Shown here: positions 17,119-26,169 of the stretch, one piece after another
Numbering within the stretch: position 1 is the first letter of the stretch
Layout of the letters: each line of letters opens with the position of its first letter
Assembly: GCA_016710165.1 (NCBI GenBank)
Contig: JADJLJ010000001.1
Location: forward strand, 2,293,668-2,357,667
Length of the DNA: 64,000 bases
Direction: 5' to 3'
Source: Chitinophagaceae bacterium
Lineage (GTDB): Bacteria > Bacteroidota > Bacteroidia > Chitinophagales > Chitinophagaceae
Made by a program: the position numbers and the translations under genes
The notes under the pieces: generated by a model
Seen by the model: the letters and a program-made list of their open reading frames with translations, nothing else
What the model was told of the DNA's origin: nothing
Database searches by the model: none

Positions 17119-19058
17119 TAATAAAGATGGGTATACCCGGCTTTTAGTATTTTCAGATCAAGTATTATTGAATGGCCGGCAGCGTACCACTCATCGCTTT
17201 TCACCAGGCTCTCTTCCGGCAGTTCATTCAACTGCACCGGAAGGGCGGTACTGGTAATGACCCCTTTCCGTATCCCGGGAAGTTTATGAGATCCTGTTGC
17301 ATACCCGATCCAGGTTCTTTGTCCGTTTAGAACAGCAAAAACATTTTTATAGAACCGGCCCGGTCTCTTCTGCAAAAAAATGTGTACAGGAAAACCCAGG
17401 ATGAAGAAAACGGACGTGATGATATCCAGCAGCCGCTTATTTCGCCGGTTAACCGGTTTTGCTATGTTATACTTTTTCCCGGCGGCAACATAATCGCCGC
17501 TCAGGTTTCTGCTGTCGCTGCCCACAATGCTTTTGCTGCCCGAAGCGTGGAATTTATTCCGGGTGGAAGCCGGCAGGTTTTTAATGATGCCGATCATTTC
17601 TTTCACACGCAGGCCATTCTCACAAAAGATCACTTCCTTAATGCGGTACTTTTTTACCAGGGAAGGCAACTGTTCAATATTACCCAGGGCTGTTCCGGGT
17701 CCGGGTAAGTGAGGCTCCACCCTCCCCAGCACCCGTTCCTGCATTCCGGCGTTTGTCATCAGTTCACAAATTGAAACAAAATCCTTTTCGCCCGCTACCA
17801 CGATCGTTTGCCGGCGCTCCTCCTCTTCATTGTCTGTTTCCAGTAACCGCCACCGGATAAAAAGCTGCCGCAGCAGATTCATAATTACAAACGCCAGCAA
17901 TATCCCAAAAACCAGTATGCCTCTTGAAAAGCGGACGCTTTCCGGCAGTAACCCGTATCCGCTCAGGATAAATAACGCTGCAATTATTGTTGAACGCACC
18001 AGTTGCGAAATTTTATACCCTTTATCATAGAGCCCGGAGTAATATGCCAGCACCAAAAAAACAACCGTGAAGACCGGGAAGGCGATCTGCAATATATTGG
18101 GGGAATAATTCACATCCTGGCGGATATAGGTGCTCCAGAAGTATTTTATTATCCAGAAGCTGGTCAAAATAATGCCCGCGTCCAGTATCGGCAACCCCGC
18201 CTTTTTAAGAACATTGGCCATGGCAGCAAGCCCGGCCCGTATCACGATTCCCGCCTGTATCAAAAAGGTAAACAATGTTGCCTTACTGCCACTGTAATGC
18301 TTCTTTACAAACAGGCTCATGGCAGAATAGAACATACGCACATAATTCATGCTTCCCCGCCTGGTGCTTTCTCCCTTAAAGTGAATGATGCTGCTTCCGG
18401 CAAAATAATGGTTCTTATAACCGGCACGCTGTATCCGGTAGCTCAGGTCAACGTCTTCGCCGTACATAAAAAAACGTTCATCGAAATTTCCGATCTCATT
18501 CAGGATTCTTTTGGGTATCATCATAAATGCGCCTGCCAGAACATCCACTTCATGGTTTTCGTCTTCAGAAAGATTCCCCAGGTGATATCTTGCAAATGTT
18601 CTTGACCGGGGAAACAGCACGGACAAGCCAGATAATTTGTACAGGGATGTCAGCGGAGAAGGAAACGCCCGTTTACTTTCTTTTAAAAATTTTCCCGAAC
18701 CATCGACCATTTTTATACCGAGCGCCCCGGGCGTCTCCAGGGACCCGAGGAAACGGAGACAGCTTTCCAAACAATCTTCCGGAACCAGTGTATCGGGATT
18801 TAAAAATAAAATAAACTCTCCCCGGGCAATGTCTATGGCCTGGTTATTGGCTTTTGCAAAACCCGCATTCCGGTCGTTCCATATGAACCGCACTTCCGGG
18901 AAAGCGGGTTCCAGGAAATCCCTGCTTCCGTCCGTTGAATTATTGTCCACCACTATGATCTCGGCCTCTATGCTCCTGCATGCTTTTTGGACCGCATACA
19001 GACACTGTTCCAGGAAATATTTTACGTTATAGTTTACTATGATGACCGACAATCGCAT
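17115..19058 (-). CDS. GT2 glycosyltransferase fused to a membrane, polyprenyl-phosphate sugar-transferase-like region
   Basis: About 647 residues. Residues 1-~260 are a family 2 glycosyltransferase like rhamnosyltransferases (MRLSVIIVNYNVKYFLEQCL, VDNNSTDGS, FLNPDT, EDVDLSYRIQRAGY). Then come several membrane segments (~280-405), a Rossmann-like domain (TIVVAGEKDFVSICELM) and a final segment NKRLLDIITSVFFILGFPVH ... NVFAVLNGQRTWIGYA that resembles a reduced WcaJ-type initiating sugar transferase. The catalytic blocks of that last domain look shortened, so its activity is doubtful. Likely works in capsule or O-antigen assembly. The frame reaches 19112 but family similarity starts at ATG 19058. 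Confidence 0.8.
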   Translation of the reverse strand: MRLSVIIVNYNVKYFLEQCLYAVQKACRSIEAEIIVVDNNSTDGSRDFLEPAFPEVRFIWNDRNAGFAKANNQAIDIARGEFILFLNPDTLVPEDCLESCLRFLGSLETPGALGIKMVDGSGKFLKESKRAFPSPLTSLYKLSGLSVLFPRSRTFARYHLGNLSEDENHEVDVLAGAFMMIPKRILNEIGNFDERFFMYGEDVDLSYRIQRAGYKNHYFAGSSIIHFKGESTRRGSMNYVRMFYSAMSLFVKKHYSGSKATLFTFLIQAGIVIRAGLAAMANVLKKAGLPILDAGIILTSFWIIKYFWSTYIRQDVNYSPNILQIAFPVFTVVFLVLAYYSGLYDKGYKISQLVRSTIIAALFILSGYGLLPESVRFSRGILVFGILLAFVIMNLLRQLFIRWRLLETDNEEEERRQTIVVAGEKDFVSICELMTNAGMQERVLGRVEPHLPGPGTALGNIEQLPSLVKKYRIKEVIFCENGLRVKEMIGIIKNLPASTRNKFHASGSKSIVGSDSRNLSGDYVAAGKKYNIAKPVNRRNKRLLDIITSVFFILGFPVHIFLQKRPGRFYKNVFAVLNGQRTWIGYATGSHKLPGIRKGVITSTALPVQLNELPEESLVKSDEWYAAGHSIILDLKILKAGYTHLYY

Positions 19059-19084
19059 ATTCAAATATAGTAAAGAAGCCTTTG

Positions 19085-19092
19085 TATCTTTG
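19085..19092 (+). promoter_or_regulatory. -7 box (TATCTTTG) of suhB
   Basis: TATCTTTG lies 4 bases before the ATG at 19097 and matches TAnnTTTG. This supports 19097 rather than the upstream in-frame ATG at 19082, which would lie before the promoter box. Confidence 0.5.
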
Positions 19093-19096
19093 CGGC

Positions 19097-19882
19097 ATGT
19101 TAAAAACAACACTACTGAAGGCCGTGGAGGCCGGCGCCGTGGAATTAAGGCGTTATTTTAATAACGATGACCTTAAGATAAGCAACAAGGAAGGTATCAA
19201 TAACTGGGTTACCGAAGCCGACCATGCTGCAGAAAAAGCGATCATTGATGTAATAAAAGCAGATCATCCCGATCACTTTATATTAAGCGAGGAGGTGGGA
19301 GAGATCGTGACCGGCAGCGAAGTGAAGTGGATCATTGACCCCATTGACGGTACCATCAACTTTGCAAGCGGCATCCCCATTTGTGCGGTAAGTATCGGGG
19401 TGGAAAAAAACGGCGAGATGATCCTGGGCGCTGTTTATAATCCTTTTATCAATGAATTGTTTTTTGCAGAAAAAGGAAACGGTTCTTTTCTGAACGATAA
19501 AAAAATAAGCGTTAGCAGGAAAACAGAGGTATTACACAGCTGTCTTGTTACCGGGTTTCCTTATACCTACCTGGATATGGAAAACGGGCCGCTGCAGGTG
19601 TTTGAGCGCTTTGTGCGCAAGGGCATTCCCGTCCGCAGGCTGGGCAGTGCGGCGATCGACCTGTGCTGGGTGGCCGCCGGAAGATTTGAAGGCTTTTTTG
19701 AGCACAGCCTCAGTCCATGGGATACTGCGGCAGGTTATTTGATCGTGGAAGAAGCCGGCGGAAGGGTAACTGATATGGAGGGGAATAAATATTCCCCTTA
19801 TCAAAAGAAACTGGTAGCAACCAACGGCTTTATTCATGATGAGCTGATCGAAGTGATACACAACAGGAAGCAATTGGGCTAA
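19097..19882 (+). CDS. suhB: Inositol-1-monophosphatase family protein
   Basis: 261 residues. Metal-binding blocks of the family are complete: EEVG (first Glu), WIIDPIDGTINFASGIP (DPIDGT), and SPWDTAAGYLIVEEAGGRVT (WD.AAG). These Mg-dependent phosphatases release phosphate from inositol phosphates and related substrates; SuhB also has regulatory roles in some bacteria. Start chosen at MLKTTLLKAVEAG because of the -7 box. A hairpin follows, then thiL on the same strand. Confidence 0.9.
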   Translation: MLKTTLLKAVEAGAVELRRYFNNDDLKISNKEGINNWVTEADHAAEKAIIDVIKADHPDHFILSEEVGEIVTGSEVKWIIDPIDGTINFASGIPICAVSIGVEKNGEMILGAVYNPFINELFFAEKGNGSFLNDKKISVSRKTEVLHSCLVTGFPYTYLDMENGPLQVFERFVRKGIPVRRLGSAAIDLCWVAAGRFEGFFEHSLSPWDTAAGYLIVEEAGGRVTDMEGNKYSPYQKKLVATNGFIHDELIEVIHNRKQLG

Positions 19883-19897
19883 GAGACCAAAAAAGCG

Positions 19898-19934
19898 AAA
19901 GGGGTAAGCGAAGTTTTCTCTTTCAACCCCTTTT
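19898..19934 (+). terminator. Possible terminator between suhB and thiL
   Basis: AAAGGGGT ... ACCCCTTT stem of 8 bp around a 20-base loop, followed by TTCTCATTT. The loop is long and the T-tract interrupted, so this is a moderate call. Confidence 0.4.
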
Positions 19935-19968
19935 CTCATTTACCCTCTTAGCAAAAAAAAAATATTAC

Positions 19969-20994
19969 ATGGAACAAAGAACAGAGATATCAACACTGGG
20001 TGAGTTTGGCCTGATAGACCACCTGACCCGGAACAATGAAACAAAGAACGCATCCACGATCGTAAGCGTGGGAGATGATGCTGCGGTGATCGATCATTTT
20101 GGCAGGCAAACAGTGGTAAGCACCGATCTGCTGGTTGAAGGAATTCATTTTGACCTGATGTATACCCCGTTGAAGCACCTGGGTTATAAATCCGTTGTTG
20201 TAAACCTCAGCGACATTTATGCGATGAATGCCACACCAACCCAGATCCTGCTGAGCATCGCCATCAGTAATAAATTCAGCCTGGAAGCGCTTGATGAATT
20301 TTACGAAGGGGTTTATGCCGCCTGTGAAAAATACAACGTTGACCTGGTTGGCGGAGATACCACATCATCCCAACGGGGCTTCATAATTAGCATTACCGCC
20401 ATTGGTGAAGTGGCCCCCGATGGCTATGTGAAACGGGATGGTGCAAAAGTGAATGACCTTATTTGTGTAAGCGGCGACCTCGGCGGCGCTTTTTTGGGAT
20501 TGACCATTTTAGAACGGGAGAAAAAAATATTTGAAGAAACCGGCGCCCAGCCCGACCTGGAGAACAGGGCCTATATCATTGGCCGGCTGCTGAAGCCCGA
20601 GGCAAGAAAGGATGTGATCGAATATTTTTCAGAAAACAATATCATTCCCACCAGCATGATAGATATAAGCGACGGCTTAAGCAGCGACATGCTGCACATC
20701 TGCAAACAAAGCAACGTGGGCTGTGTCTTATATGAGGACAAACTCCCGGTTAACGAAGACTCCAAGGATTTTGCCTATAAACTGGAACTGGACCCGACCG
20801 CCTGTGCATTGAGCGGCGGCGAGGATTATGAAATGCTGTTTACCATTTCGCAGGCGGACCATGATAAGATAGCCGCCAACAATGGCCTCAGCATAATTGG
20901 CTATATTACGGAAGCCCGGGAAGGAAAAACGATCATTACCCGCGGCGGAAATAAACACGAGCTGGTTGCGCAGGGGTGGAATCACCTGAAATAA
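19969..20994 (+). CDS. thiL: Thiamine-monophosphate kinase
   Basis: 341 residues, the usual ThiL length. ThiL phosphorylates thiamine monophosphate to thiamine diphosphate, the active cofactor. Visible: GEFGLIDHL at the N-terminus, the metal/ATP-binding GDDAAVID, STDLLVEGIHFD, VVNLSDIYAMNATPTQILLS, VGGDTTSS, ISDGLSSDMLHI and GGEDYEMLFTI. The gene is on its own: no other thi genes and no TPP riboswitch signature precede it. Start ATG at 19969 is well supported by the family N-terminus. Confidence 0.95.
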   Translation: MEQRTEISTLGEFGLIDHLTRNNETKNASTIVSVGDDAAVIDHFGRQTVVSTDLLVEGIHFDLMYTPLKHLGYKSVVVNLSDIYAMNATPTQILLSIAISNKFSLEALDEFYEGVYAACEKYNVDLVGGDTTSSQRGFIISITAIGEVAPDGYVKRDGAKVNDLICVSGDLGGAFLGLTILEREKKIFEETGAQPDLENRAYIIGRLLKPEARKDVIEYFSENNIIPTSMIDISDGLSSDMLHICKQSNVGCVLYEDKLPVNEDSKDFAYKLELDPTACALSGGEDYEMLFTISQADHDKIAANNGLSIIGYITEAREGKTIITRGGNKHELVAQGWNHLK

Positions 20995-21032
20995 ACCCTT
21001 TATAACCCAACACAACCTGTCGCAAGCTGAAA

Positions 21033-22527
21033 ATGAAATTTGTAATTAACATTCTTACCCTTTTTACCGGTTCTGTTCTTTTTTTCCTGCGCACCATCCG
21101 GTAAAAATTATTCTCCTGCAAAAAAATACACTGCCCGCGAATTGCAGGAAGATTATTCCCTGCTGCGGAATATCCTCGAAAAAAAACACCCTTCGCTTTA
21201 CTGGTATACCGGCAAAGACAGTATGGATATGTATTTTGACAAATACTACACGGAAATAAAAGACAGCATGACCGAACAGCAATTCGGCTGGAAGGTGATT
21301 GCCCCGCTGACAGATAAGATCCATTGCGGCCACACCAGTTTTGGAATGAGCAGGGCATACAATAACTGGGCAGAAAATAAAAAATTCCCTTCTTTTCCTT
21401 TATTCATGAAATTCTGGAACGATACCATGGTGGTGACCGCAAACCTCAACCGGAAAGATTCGGTTTTGAAAAGGGGCACACTTATCAGATCCGTAAACGG
21501 ACTATCCAATACTGCCCTTAAAGATATTTTGTTTGGCTATATGACCGAAGACGGGATGGCCAACAATTCGAATTATATCCGGCTGAGCAGCAACTTCCCG
21601 TATTATCACCGGAATGTTTTCGGCATCAGCAGGTACTATGCTGTTACGTACCTGGATGACCGCGGTGTGGAACAGGCCATAAGCGTCCCTGTTTTTGATC
21701 AGCGAAGAGACAGCGGGCAAGGGCCAAAACCTGCAGCGCCTGTAAAAAAAGAAAAGCGGGTAACAAAAAAACGGCGTCTGCAGGAAATTCGGTCCCTGGC
21801 CATTGATACAACAAACAACACGGCCATCATTACCCTCAATACGTTTTCATCCGGCAGGTTGCGGAAATTTTACCGGCAAACATTCCGGTACATAAAAAAA
21901 GCCGGCATCACCCATGTTGTGATCGACCTGCGCAGCAATGGCGGGGGAAGAATAAACCTTTCAACCTTGCTCACAAAGTATGTAAGCCGGCAAAGCTTTA
22001 AAGTAGCTGATAGTTCTTTTGCGGTTGCAAAATCGCTGCGTCCTTTCACCCGGTATGTAAAAAACGGTTTTGTAAACAACCTGGGGCTTTTTTTTCTTAC
22101 CAGGAAAAGGGATGATGGATTATATCATTTCGGTCACTGGGAAAGAAAGGTTTACAAGCCAAAAACAAAAAATCATTTCTCCGGAAATTTATATGTTCTC
22201 ACCAATGGCTCCACATTTTCTGCATCCACCATTTTCTGCAATGCGGTAAAAGGCCAGCCTGGTGTGGTTTTGGCCGGGGAAGAAGCGGGAGGCGGCTGGT
22301 ATGGAAACAACGGCATCCTCATTCCGGATATCGTTCTTCCCAATACACATCTCCGTGTAAGGCTTCCGTTGTTCCGCCTGGTACAGTATAACCATGCGGC
22401 CAAAGACGGCCGGGGCGTTATGCCCGATATTTATATCGGTACCGATTACAATGCTTTAATGAAAGGCGTAGATAAGAAAATGATGGTGGTCATGCAACTG
22501 ATCAAAGAAAAAAACGCCGGGAAATAG
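21033..22527 (+). CDS. S41-type peptidase-like lipoprotein, apparent frameshift after the signal peptide
   Basis: The main frame (from ~21085 to 22527) encodes an exported S41/tail-specific-protease-like protein with NTAIITLNTFSS, HVVIDLRSNGGG and VLTNGSTFSASTIF, where the Ser after GSTF is the likely nucleophile. The ATG at 21033 is in another frame and yields MKFVINILTLFTGSVLFF then a stop at ~21102. Removing one T from the run of seven T at 21079-21085 joins it to the main frame and gives MKFVINILTLFTGSVLF then SC-APSGKNYSPAKK, a perfect lipoprotein signal. Without repair the first ATG in the main frame would start a leaderless protein at ~21214 or a non-ATG start at 21142. I treat it as one gene. 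Confidence 0.75.
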
Positions 22528-22529
22528 CA

Positions 22530-23417
22530 CTACAGTATAGTAAATGAATCTCCATCTTTCCAGAACGGAAATTTTTCCCTTACCTCTTCCAGTTTCTCTT
22601 TTTGCAAAGCGATGGTAAATATGTCTTCTTCATCAGCCATATGATATAAAACCTGTCCAAGTGGATCGATTACCAGGCTGTTGCCGCTGTGGTAAATATT
22701 GTTTCCGTCGGTTCCCACCCGGTTAACTCCTATTACGTAACACTGGTTTTCTATTGCCCGGGCGCAGAGTAATGTTTTCCAGGCATGGCTGCGGCGTTCG
22801 GGCCAGTTGGCCACATAGATCAGCACATCGTATTCCGGAACAGGGAGCGGACCCGTCCCGCTATTTGTGGGAGTTGAAGTGTGGCCGGTTTGAGCGGAGT
22901 CGGTTTGAGCGGAGTCGGTTTGAGCGGAGTCGGTTTGAGCGGAGTCGAAAACCCGGTTCCTGCTCCAAACAGGGAACCGGAGGTCATAACAGACCTGCAG
23001 GTTTATTTTCCAGCCCTTAACAGAAGCGATCAGCCGCTTGTTCCCGGGTTTGTATTTTTCATCCTCACCCGCATATGCAAATAAGTGCCGTTTATCATAA
23101 TGCCCGTATTGCCCGTTGGGCAACATCCATACAAGGCGGTTAAAGAATTCTCCTGCTTCTTTAATGATCACGCTTCCGGTAAGTATGATCCCGTTTTCAC
23201 GGCTCACCCTTTGCATCCACTGTATTGTTTCCCCATCCATTTCTTCTGCATGCTGGCCGGGATCCATACTAAACCCGGTACTGAACATTTCCGGCAACAC
23301 AACGATCTCTGTTTTTTCCTCAATGGCTGCAATTTTTTGCTCAAGCAGGCGCAGGTTCGCAGATTTCTCTTCCCAGAAAAGGTTGGTCTGTATGGTACTG
23401 ATGGTGAGGGTTGACAT
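22530..23417 (-). CDS. Nitrilase-family amidohydrolase (omega-amidase-like) with a DSAQT tandem insertion
   Basis: 295 residues. The Glu-Lys-Cys triad of carbon-nitrogen hydrolases is present: VVLPEMFSTGF (E43), HYDKRHLF (K109) and QVCYDLRFPVW (C143). The YDVLIYVANWPERR and GVNRVGTDGNN blocks place it with YafV/omega-amidase-like enzymes, which hydrolyse alpha-keto acid amides such as 2-oxoglutaramate. Between WSRNR and YDVLIYVANW the normal protein has only a few residues; here ~35 extra residues include four exact DSAQT units (158-177) and a Pro/Thr/Gly-rich linker. The insertion lies in a loop and keeps the frame. A TAAATTTG -7 box precedes the gene. Confidence 0.88.
   Translation of the reverse strand: MSTLTISTIQTNLFWEEKSANLRLLEQKIAAIEEKTEIVVLPEMFSTGFSMDPGQHAEEMDGETIQWMQRVSRENGIILTGSVIIKEAGEFFNRLVWMLPNGQYGHYDKRHLFAYAGEDEKYKPGNKRLIASVKGWKINLQVCYDLRFPVWSRNRVFDSAQTDSAQTDSAQTDSAQTGHTSTPTNSGTGPLPVPEYDVLIYVANWPERRSHAWKTLLCARAIENQCYVIGVNRVGTDGNNIYHSGNSLVIDPLGQVLYHMADEEDIFTIALQKEKLEEVREKFPFWKDGDSFTIL
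22887..22946 (-). repeat. 15-bp tandem repeat x4 inside the nitrilase gene
   Basis: Four head-to-tail copies of GTTTGAGCGGAGTCG (plus-strand reading) encode DSAQT four times on the minus strand. The copies are identical, so the array is young or kept uniform by slippage. Confidence 0.9.
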
Positions 23418-23433
23418 GAAAATCGGTTGTTCA

Positions 23434-23441
23434 CAAATTTA
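23434..23441 (-). promoter_or_regulatory. -7 box (TAAATTTG) of the nitrilase gene
   Basis: Read on the minus strand, TAAATTTG lies 16 bases upstream of the ATG at 23417 and matches TAnnTTTG. No -33 box at the ideal spacing. Confidence 0.45.
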
Positions 23442-23514
23442 CGGATTGGTTCAATAGGAACCCGCAGCAGATCGGCTGCTTTTCCCTTTATCCGTCCATT
23501 AAAAAACAAAAGCG

Positions 23515-23522
23515 TACTTTTG
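23515..23522 (+). promoter_or_regulatory. Possible -7 box (TACTTTTG) of the DEAD-box helicase gene
   Basis: TACTTTTG matches TAnnTTTG and would give a leader of about 110 bases before ATG 23639. Long leaders on DEAD-box helicase genes often carry cold or autoregulatory control; nothing specific is seen here. Confidence 0.35.
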
Positions 23523-23638
23523 CGCTCCACTCCTTTCATAAGATACGCTTGTTGCAAGCCAATGTGGTAACAAAATATTTTCCTGCTGATTCAGAAAATG
23601 CAACGTCTTTGCCAGCCTTATACTAAACAATCCATTTA

Positions 23639-24904
23639 ATGGCATTTAAAAAATTAGAATTAATTGATCCCATCCTTAAAGCATTGGATGCAGAGGGGTA
23701 TACCACCCCAACACCCATACAGGCACAATCCATCCCGTTGATACTGGAAAGAAGGGACCTGCTTGGCTGTGCACAAACCGGTACCGGCAAAACAGCCGCA
23801 TTTGCAATACCCATACTGCAGATCTTATTTGAGCAAAAGCGGGAAGAACATGGGCCCCGGAATATAAAAGTGCTGATCCTGACCCCGACGAGGGAACTGG
23901 CGATACAGATCGATGAAAGCTTTGCTGCTTATGGAAAATATACGGGGCTTTCCCATACGGTAATTTTTGGCGGAGTGTCCCAATTGAACCAAACCAATAT
24001 ATTACGACGTGGGGTTGATATTCTGGTTGCTACCCCGGGCCGCCTGCTTGACTTGATCAGCCAGGGGTTCATTGACCTGAAGCACCTTAAAATCTTTGTG
24101 CTTGATGAGGCCGACCGTATGCTTGATATGGGTTTTATACACGATGTAAAAAGGATCATCACGAAGTTGCCGGCAAAAAGACAAACCTTGTTTTTCTCTG
24201 CTACCATGCCGCCGGAAATACAGAAACTGGCGCATGTATTATTGACCAACCCGGCCAAAGTGGAGGTTACTCCTGTATCCTCAACAGTTGATGCCATTGA
24301 GCAAAGCCTTTATTATGTTGGTAAGCAGGATAAACTATCCCTGTTGTTACACCTCCTGAAAGATGAAAAGATAATCACAGCGCTGGTGTTTACCCGGACA
24401 AAGCACGGCGCTGATAAAGTGGTAAAATTCTTACACCGCCACAATATCACGGCGGCGGCCATCCATGGGAATAAATCGCAAAATGCCCGGCAAAATGCAT
24501 TGGGTAATTTTAAAAGCGGAAGTCTCCGTGTTTTGGTGGCAACCGACATTGCGGCCAGGGGCATTGATATTGACGACCTGTCGCATGTGGTCAATTTCGA
24601 ACTTCCCAATGTGCCCGAAACCTATGTACACCGGATTGGCCGTACCGGAAGGGCGGGCAATACAGGCATTGCGATCTCATTTTGTGATGCCGAAGAAAGG
24701 GATGAATTAAAAGATATCCAGAAACTGATCGGTAAAAACATACCGGTAGTTGCAGAACATCCTTATCCTTTAAGCATTGATCTTTCTGCTGCACCAATAA
24801 AAGCTCCCCAAAAATCCATGCCGAAACGTTCGAGGGGTTTTGGGAATTTTGATAAGGCCAAGAGCCGGAACTTCAGTAACAGGTATAAGGCAAACAGGAG
24901 TTAA
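23639..24904 (+). CDS. DEAD-box ATP-dependent RNA helicase, RhlE-like
   Basis: 421 residues with the full helicase core: Q-motif (PTPIQAQSIP), Walker A AQTGTGKT, PTRELAIQ, TPGRLLDL, DEADRMLDMGF, SAT in FFSATMPPE, TDIAARGIDI and HRIGRTGRAGN. The order and spacing match RhlE-type enzymes, which unwind RNA in ribosome assembly and RNA decay. The C-terminal tail after ~residue 370 is short, basic and Ser/Arg-rich (KRSRGFGNFDKAKSRNFSNR), a likely RNA-binding tail. The start ATG at 23639 leaves the normal short lead-in to the Q-motif. Confidence 0.93.
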   Translation: MAFKKLELIDPILKALDAEGYTTPTPIQAQSIPLILERRDLLGCAQTGTGKTAAFAIPILQILFEQKREEHGPRNIKVLILTPTRELAIQIDESFAAYGKYTGLSHTVIFGGVSQLNQTNILRRGVDILVATPGRLLDLISQGFIDLKHLKIFVLDEADRMLDMGFIHDVKRIITKLPAKRQTLFFSATMPPEIQKLAHVLLTNPAKVEVTPVSSTVDAIEQSLYYVGKQDKLSLLLHLLKDEKIITALVFTRTKHGADKVVKFLHRHNITAAAIHGNKSQNARQNALGNFKSGSLRVLVATDIAARGIDIDDLSHVVNFELPNVPETYVHRIGRTGRAGNTGIAISFCDAEERDELKDIQKLIGKNIPVVAEHPYPLSIDLSAAPIKAPQKSMPKRSRGFGNFDKAKSRNFSNRYKANRS

Positions 24905-24924
24905 TATACCCAATAGCCACATTG

Positions 24925-24946
24925 TACGGGGTCTTCAATCCCCGTA
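24925..24946 (+). terminator. Hairpin after the DEAD-box gene
   Basis: TACGGGG-N8-CCCCGTA, a 7-bp stem 20 bases after the helicase stop and 20 bases before the next start. There is no T-tract, so it may be an attenuating or processing hairpin instead. Confidence 0.4.
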
Positions 24947-24966
24947 TCTTACACAAAAAATTAATT

Positions 24967-25473
24967 ATGAAAAAGATCTTTTCCCCTTTTTTGATTGTTG
25001 CCTCGGCGATAATTTTATTAAGTGCTTGTAACAACGAGGCGACTAAAACAGAAACAGCCCCGGCCTTTAGTCTTGACAGTGTTAAAACAGCCATTGCGGC
25101 CAGCAATAAAGTGTTTGGTGAGAGCTGGGCAACCGGCGACTCAGTCAGGTTTGCGGGATGCTATACCACGGACGCCTGCATCAATCCGCCCAACATGCCG
25201 GGAATGTGCGGTTCGCAGGCTATTTCTGCTTTTTTTAACGGCGGGTACCAGATGGGGATAAGAAATATCAAGATCACCACCGGGGAAGTTTCCGGCGGTT
25301 CGGAAGCCGTTGCAGAAATCGGTACCTATGAAATGTTCGGAGATAAAAACGTTTCCCTGGACAAGGGGAAATTTATTGTTGTATGGAAGCAGGAGAATGG
25401 CAAGTGGAAAATGCACCGGGATGTATGGAACAGCGACATGCCGCCGCCGCCGCCTCCTCCGGCCGCAAAGTAA
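24967..25473 (+). CDS. DUF4440/SnoaL-like lipoprotein
   Basis: 168 residues. MKKIFSPFLIVASAIILLSA then C is a lipoprotein signal (lipobox LSAC). The mature domain (SVKTAIAASNKVFGESWATG, then GDSVRFAGCYTTDACI, and GKFIVVWKQENGKWKMHRDV) has the cone-shaped NTF2-like pattern of DUF4440, often found as small exported ligand-binding or ketosteroid-isomerase-like proteins. The C-terminus ends in seven prolines and AAK. The open frame starts at 24922, but the signal sequence fixes the start at 24967. A terminator follows. Confidence 0.8.
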   Translation: MKKIFSPFLIVASAIILLSACNNEATKTETAPAFSLDSVKTAIAASNKVFGESWATGDSVRFAGCYTTDACINPPNMPGMCGSQAISAFFNGGYQMGIRNIKITTGEVSGGSEAVAEIGTYEMFGDKNVSLDKGKFIVVWKQENGKWKMHRDVWNSDMPPPPPPPAAK

Positions 25474-25493
25474 AAACAATACCGATCTTTTAT

Positions 25494-25518
25494 AAACCGG
25501 GGCTGGCCCCGGTTTTTT
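25494..25518 (+). terminator. Intrinsic terminator of the DUF4440 gene
   Basis: AAACCGGGGC-tg-GCCCCGGTTT, a 10-bp stem followed by TTT, 21 bases after the stop codon. Confidence 0.85.
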
Positions 25519-25596
25519 ATTTAGCTCTACTTTCAGAATAAAATTGCTATTTTCATTTGCTGTTTTAAAAATTCTTCCCGTGTTAATTCTCTTGTT

Positions 25597-26169
25597 ATGG
25601 CGCCGCAGAAATATTTTTCCTATTTATTGAATCCCCTGGAGTTGCTGCGCACCCGGAAAGTATTGACGGTAAACAAACCGGTGATCGCAGAAAGAAAAGA
25701 GCCGGAGCATACGTCTATTTTTGTTTTTGACTACAACGGAGCGAATATCACGTTCAAAAAATTGAATAATGTTCCGGAGTGCTTTCCATATATAGATTCT
25801 CCTTTGGTGTCCTGGCTAAATGTTGATGGGTTAAGAAAAACAGACGTGGAAACGATCTGTGGCCACTATGGTATTCATTATCTGATTACCGAAGACATTT
25901 TGAGCCTCGGCCAGCGGGCAAAAACGGATGAAATAAACGGGTTGCTCTTCTGCCTGCTGAATATGCTGTATTTTAATGAGCAGGACTCCGCTGTTGAGTT
26001 TGAACAAATAAGCATTGTACTTGGAAAGAATTTTGTCATTAGTTTCCAGGAAGATCCGGACAAAGATGTTTTTGATCCCCTGCGGGAACGCCTGAAAATA
26101 AACAACTCCAAGGCTTCGGCAGAACGGCGCAGATTTTTTGTTCTATTCCCTCATCGATATGATCGTTGA
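25597..26169 (+). pseudogene. corA: CorA-type magnesium transporter, 5' fragment (frameshifted)
   Basis: This frame encodes the cytosolic N-terminal alpha/beta domain of a CorA-family Mg2+/Co2+ channel (SWLNVDGLRKTDVETICGHY, HYLITEDILSLGQRAK, ISIVLGKNFVISFQEDP). After SAERRRF it runs into unrelated residues and stops at 26169. The continuation (LFYSLIDMIVDNYFVVMEKL) is in another frame from 26138. Dropping one T from the six-T run at 26134-26139 reads SAERRRFLFYSLIDMIVDNY and restores a full-length CorA of ~363 residues. Homopolymer error is more likely than true decay since the rest of both halves is intact. Confidence 0.8.

Noticed and set aside
18003..18605. A 200-codon open frame antisense to the GT2 fusion gene
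   Set aside because: Shadow of a real gene; no signal, domain or promoter.
19883..19968. TPP riboswitch before thiL
   Set aside because: The conserved CTGAGA and ACCTGATC-type blocks are missing; only a hairpin is seen.
22887..22946. Possible CRISPR-like array
   Set aside because: Units are contiguous 15-mers without spacers and lie in frame inside an enzyme gene.
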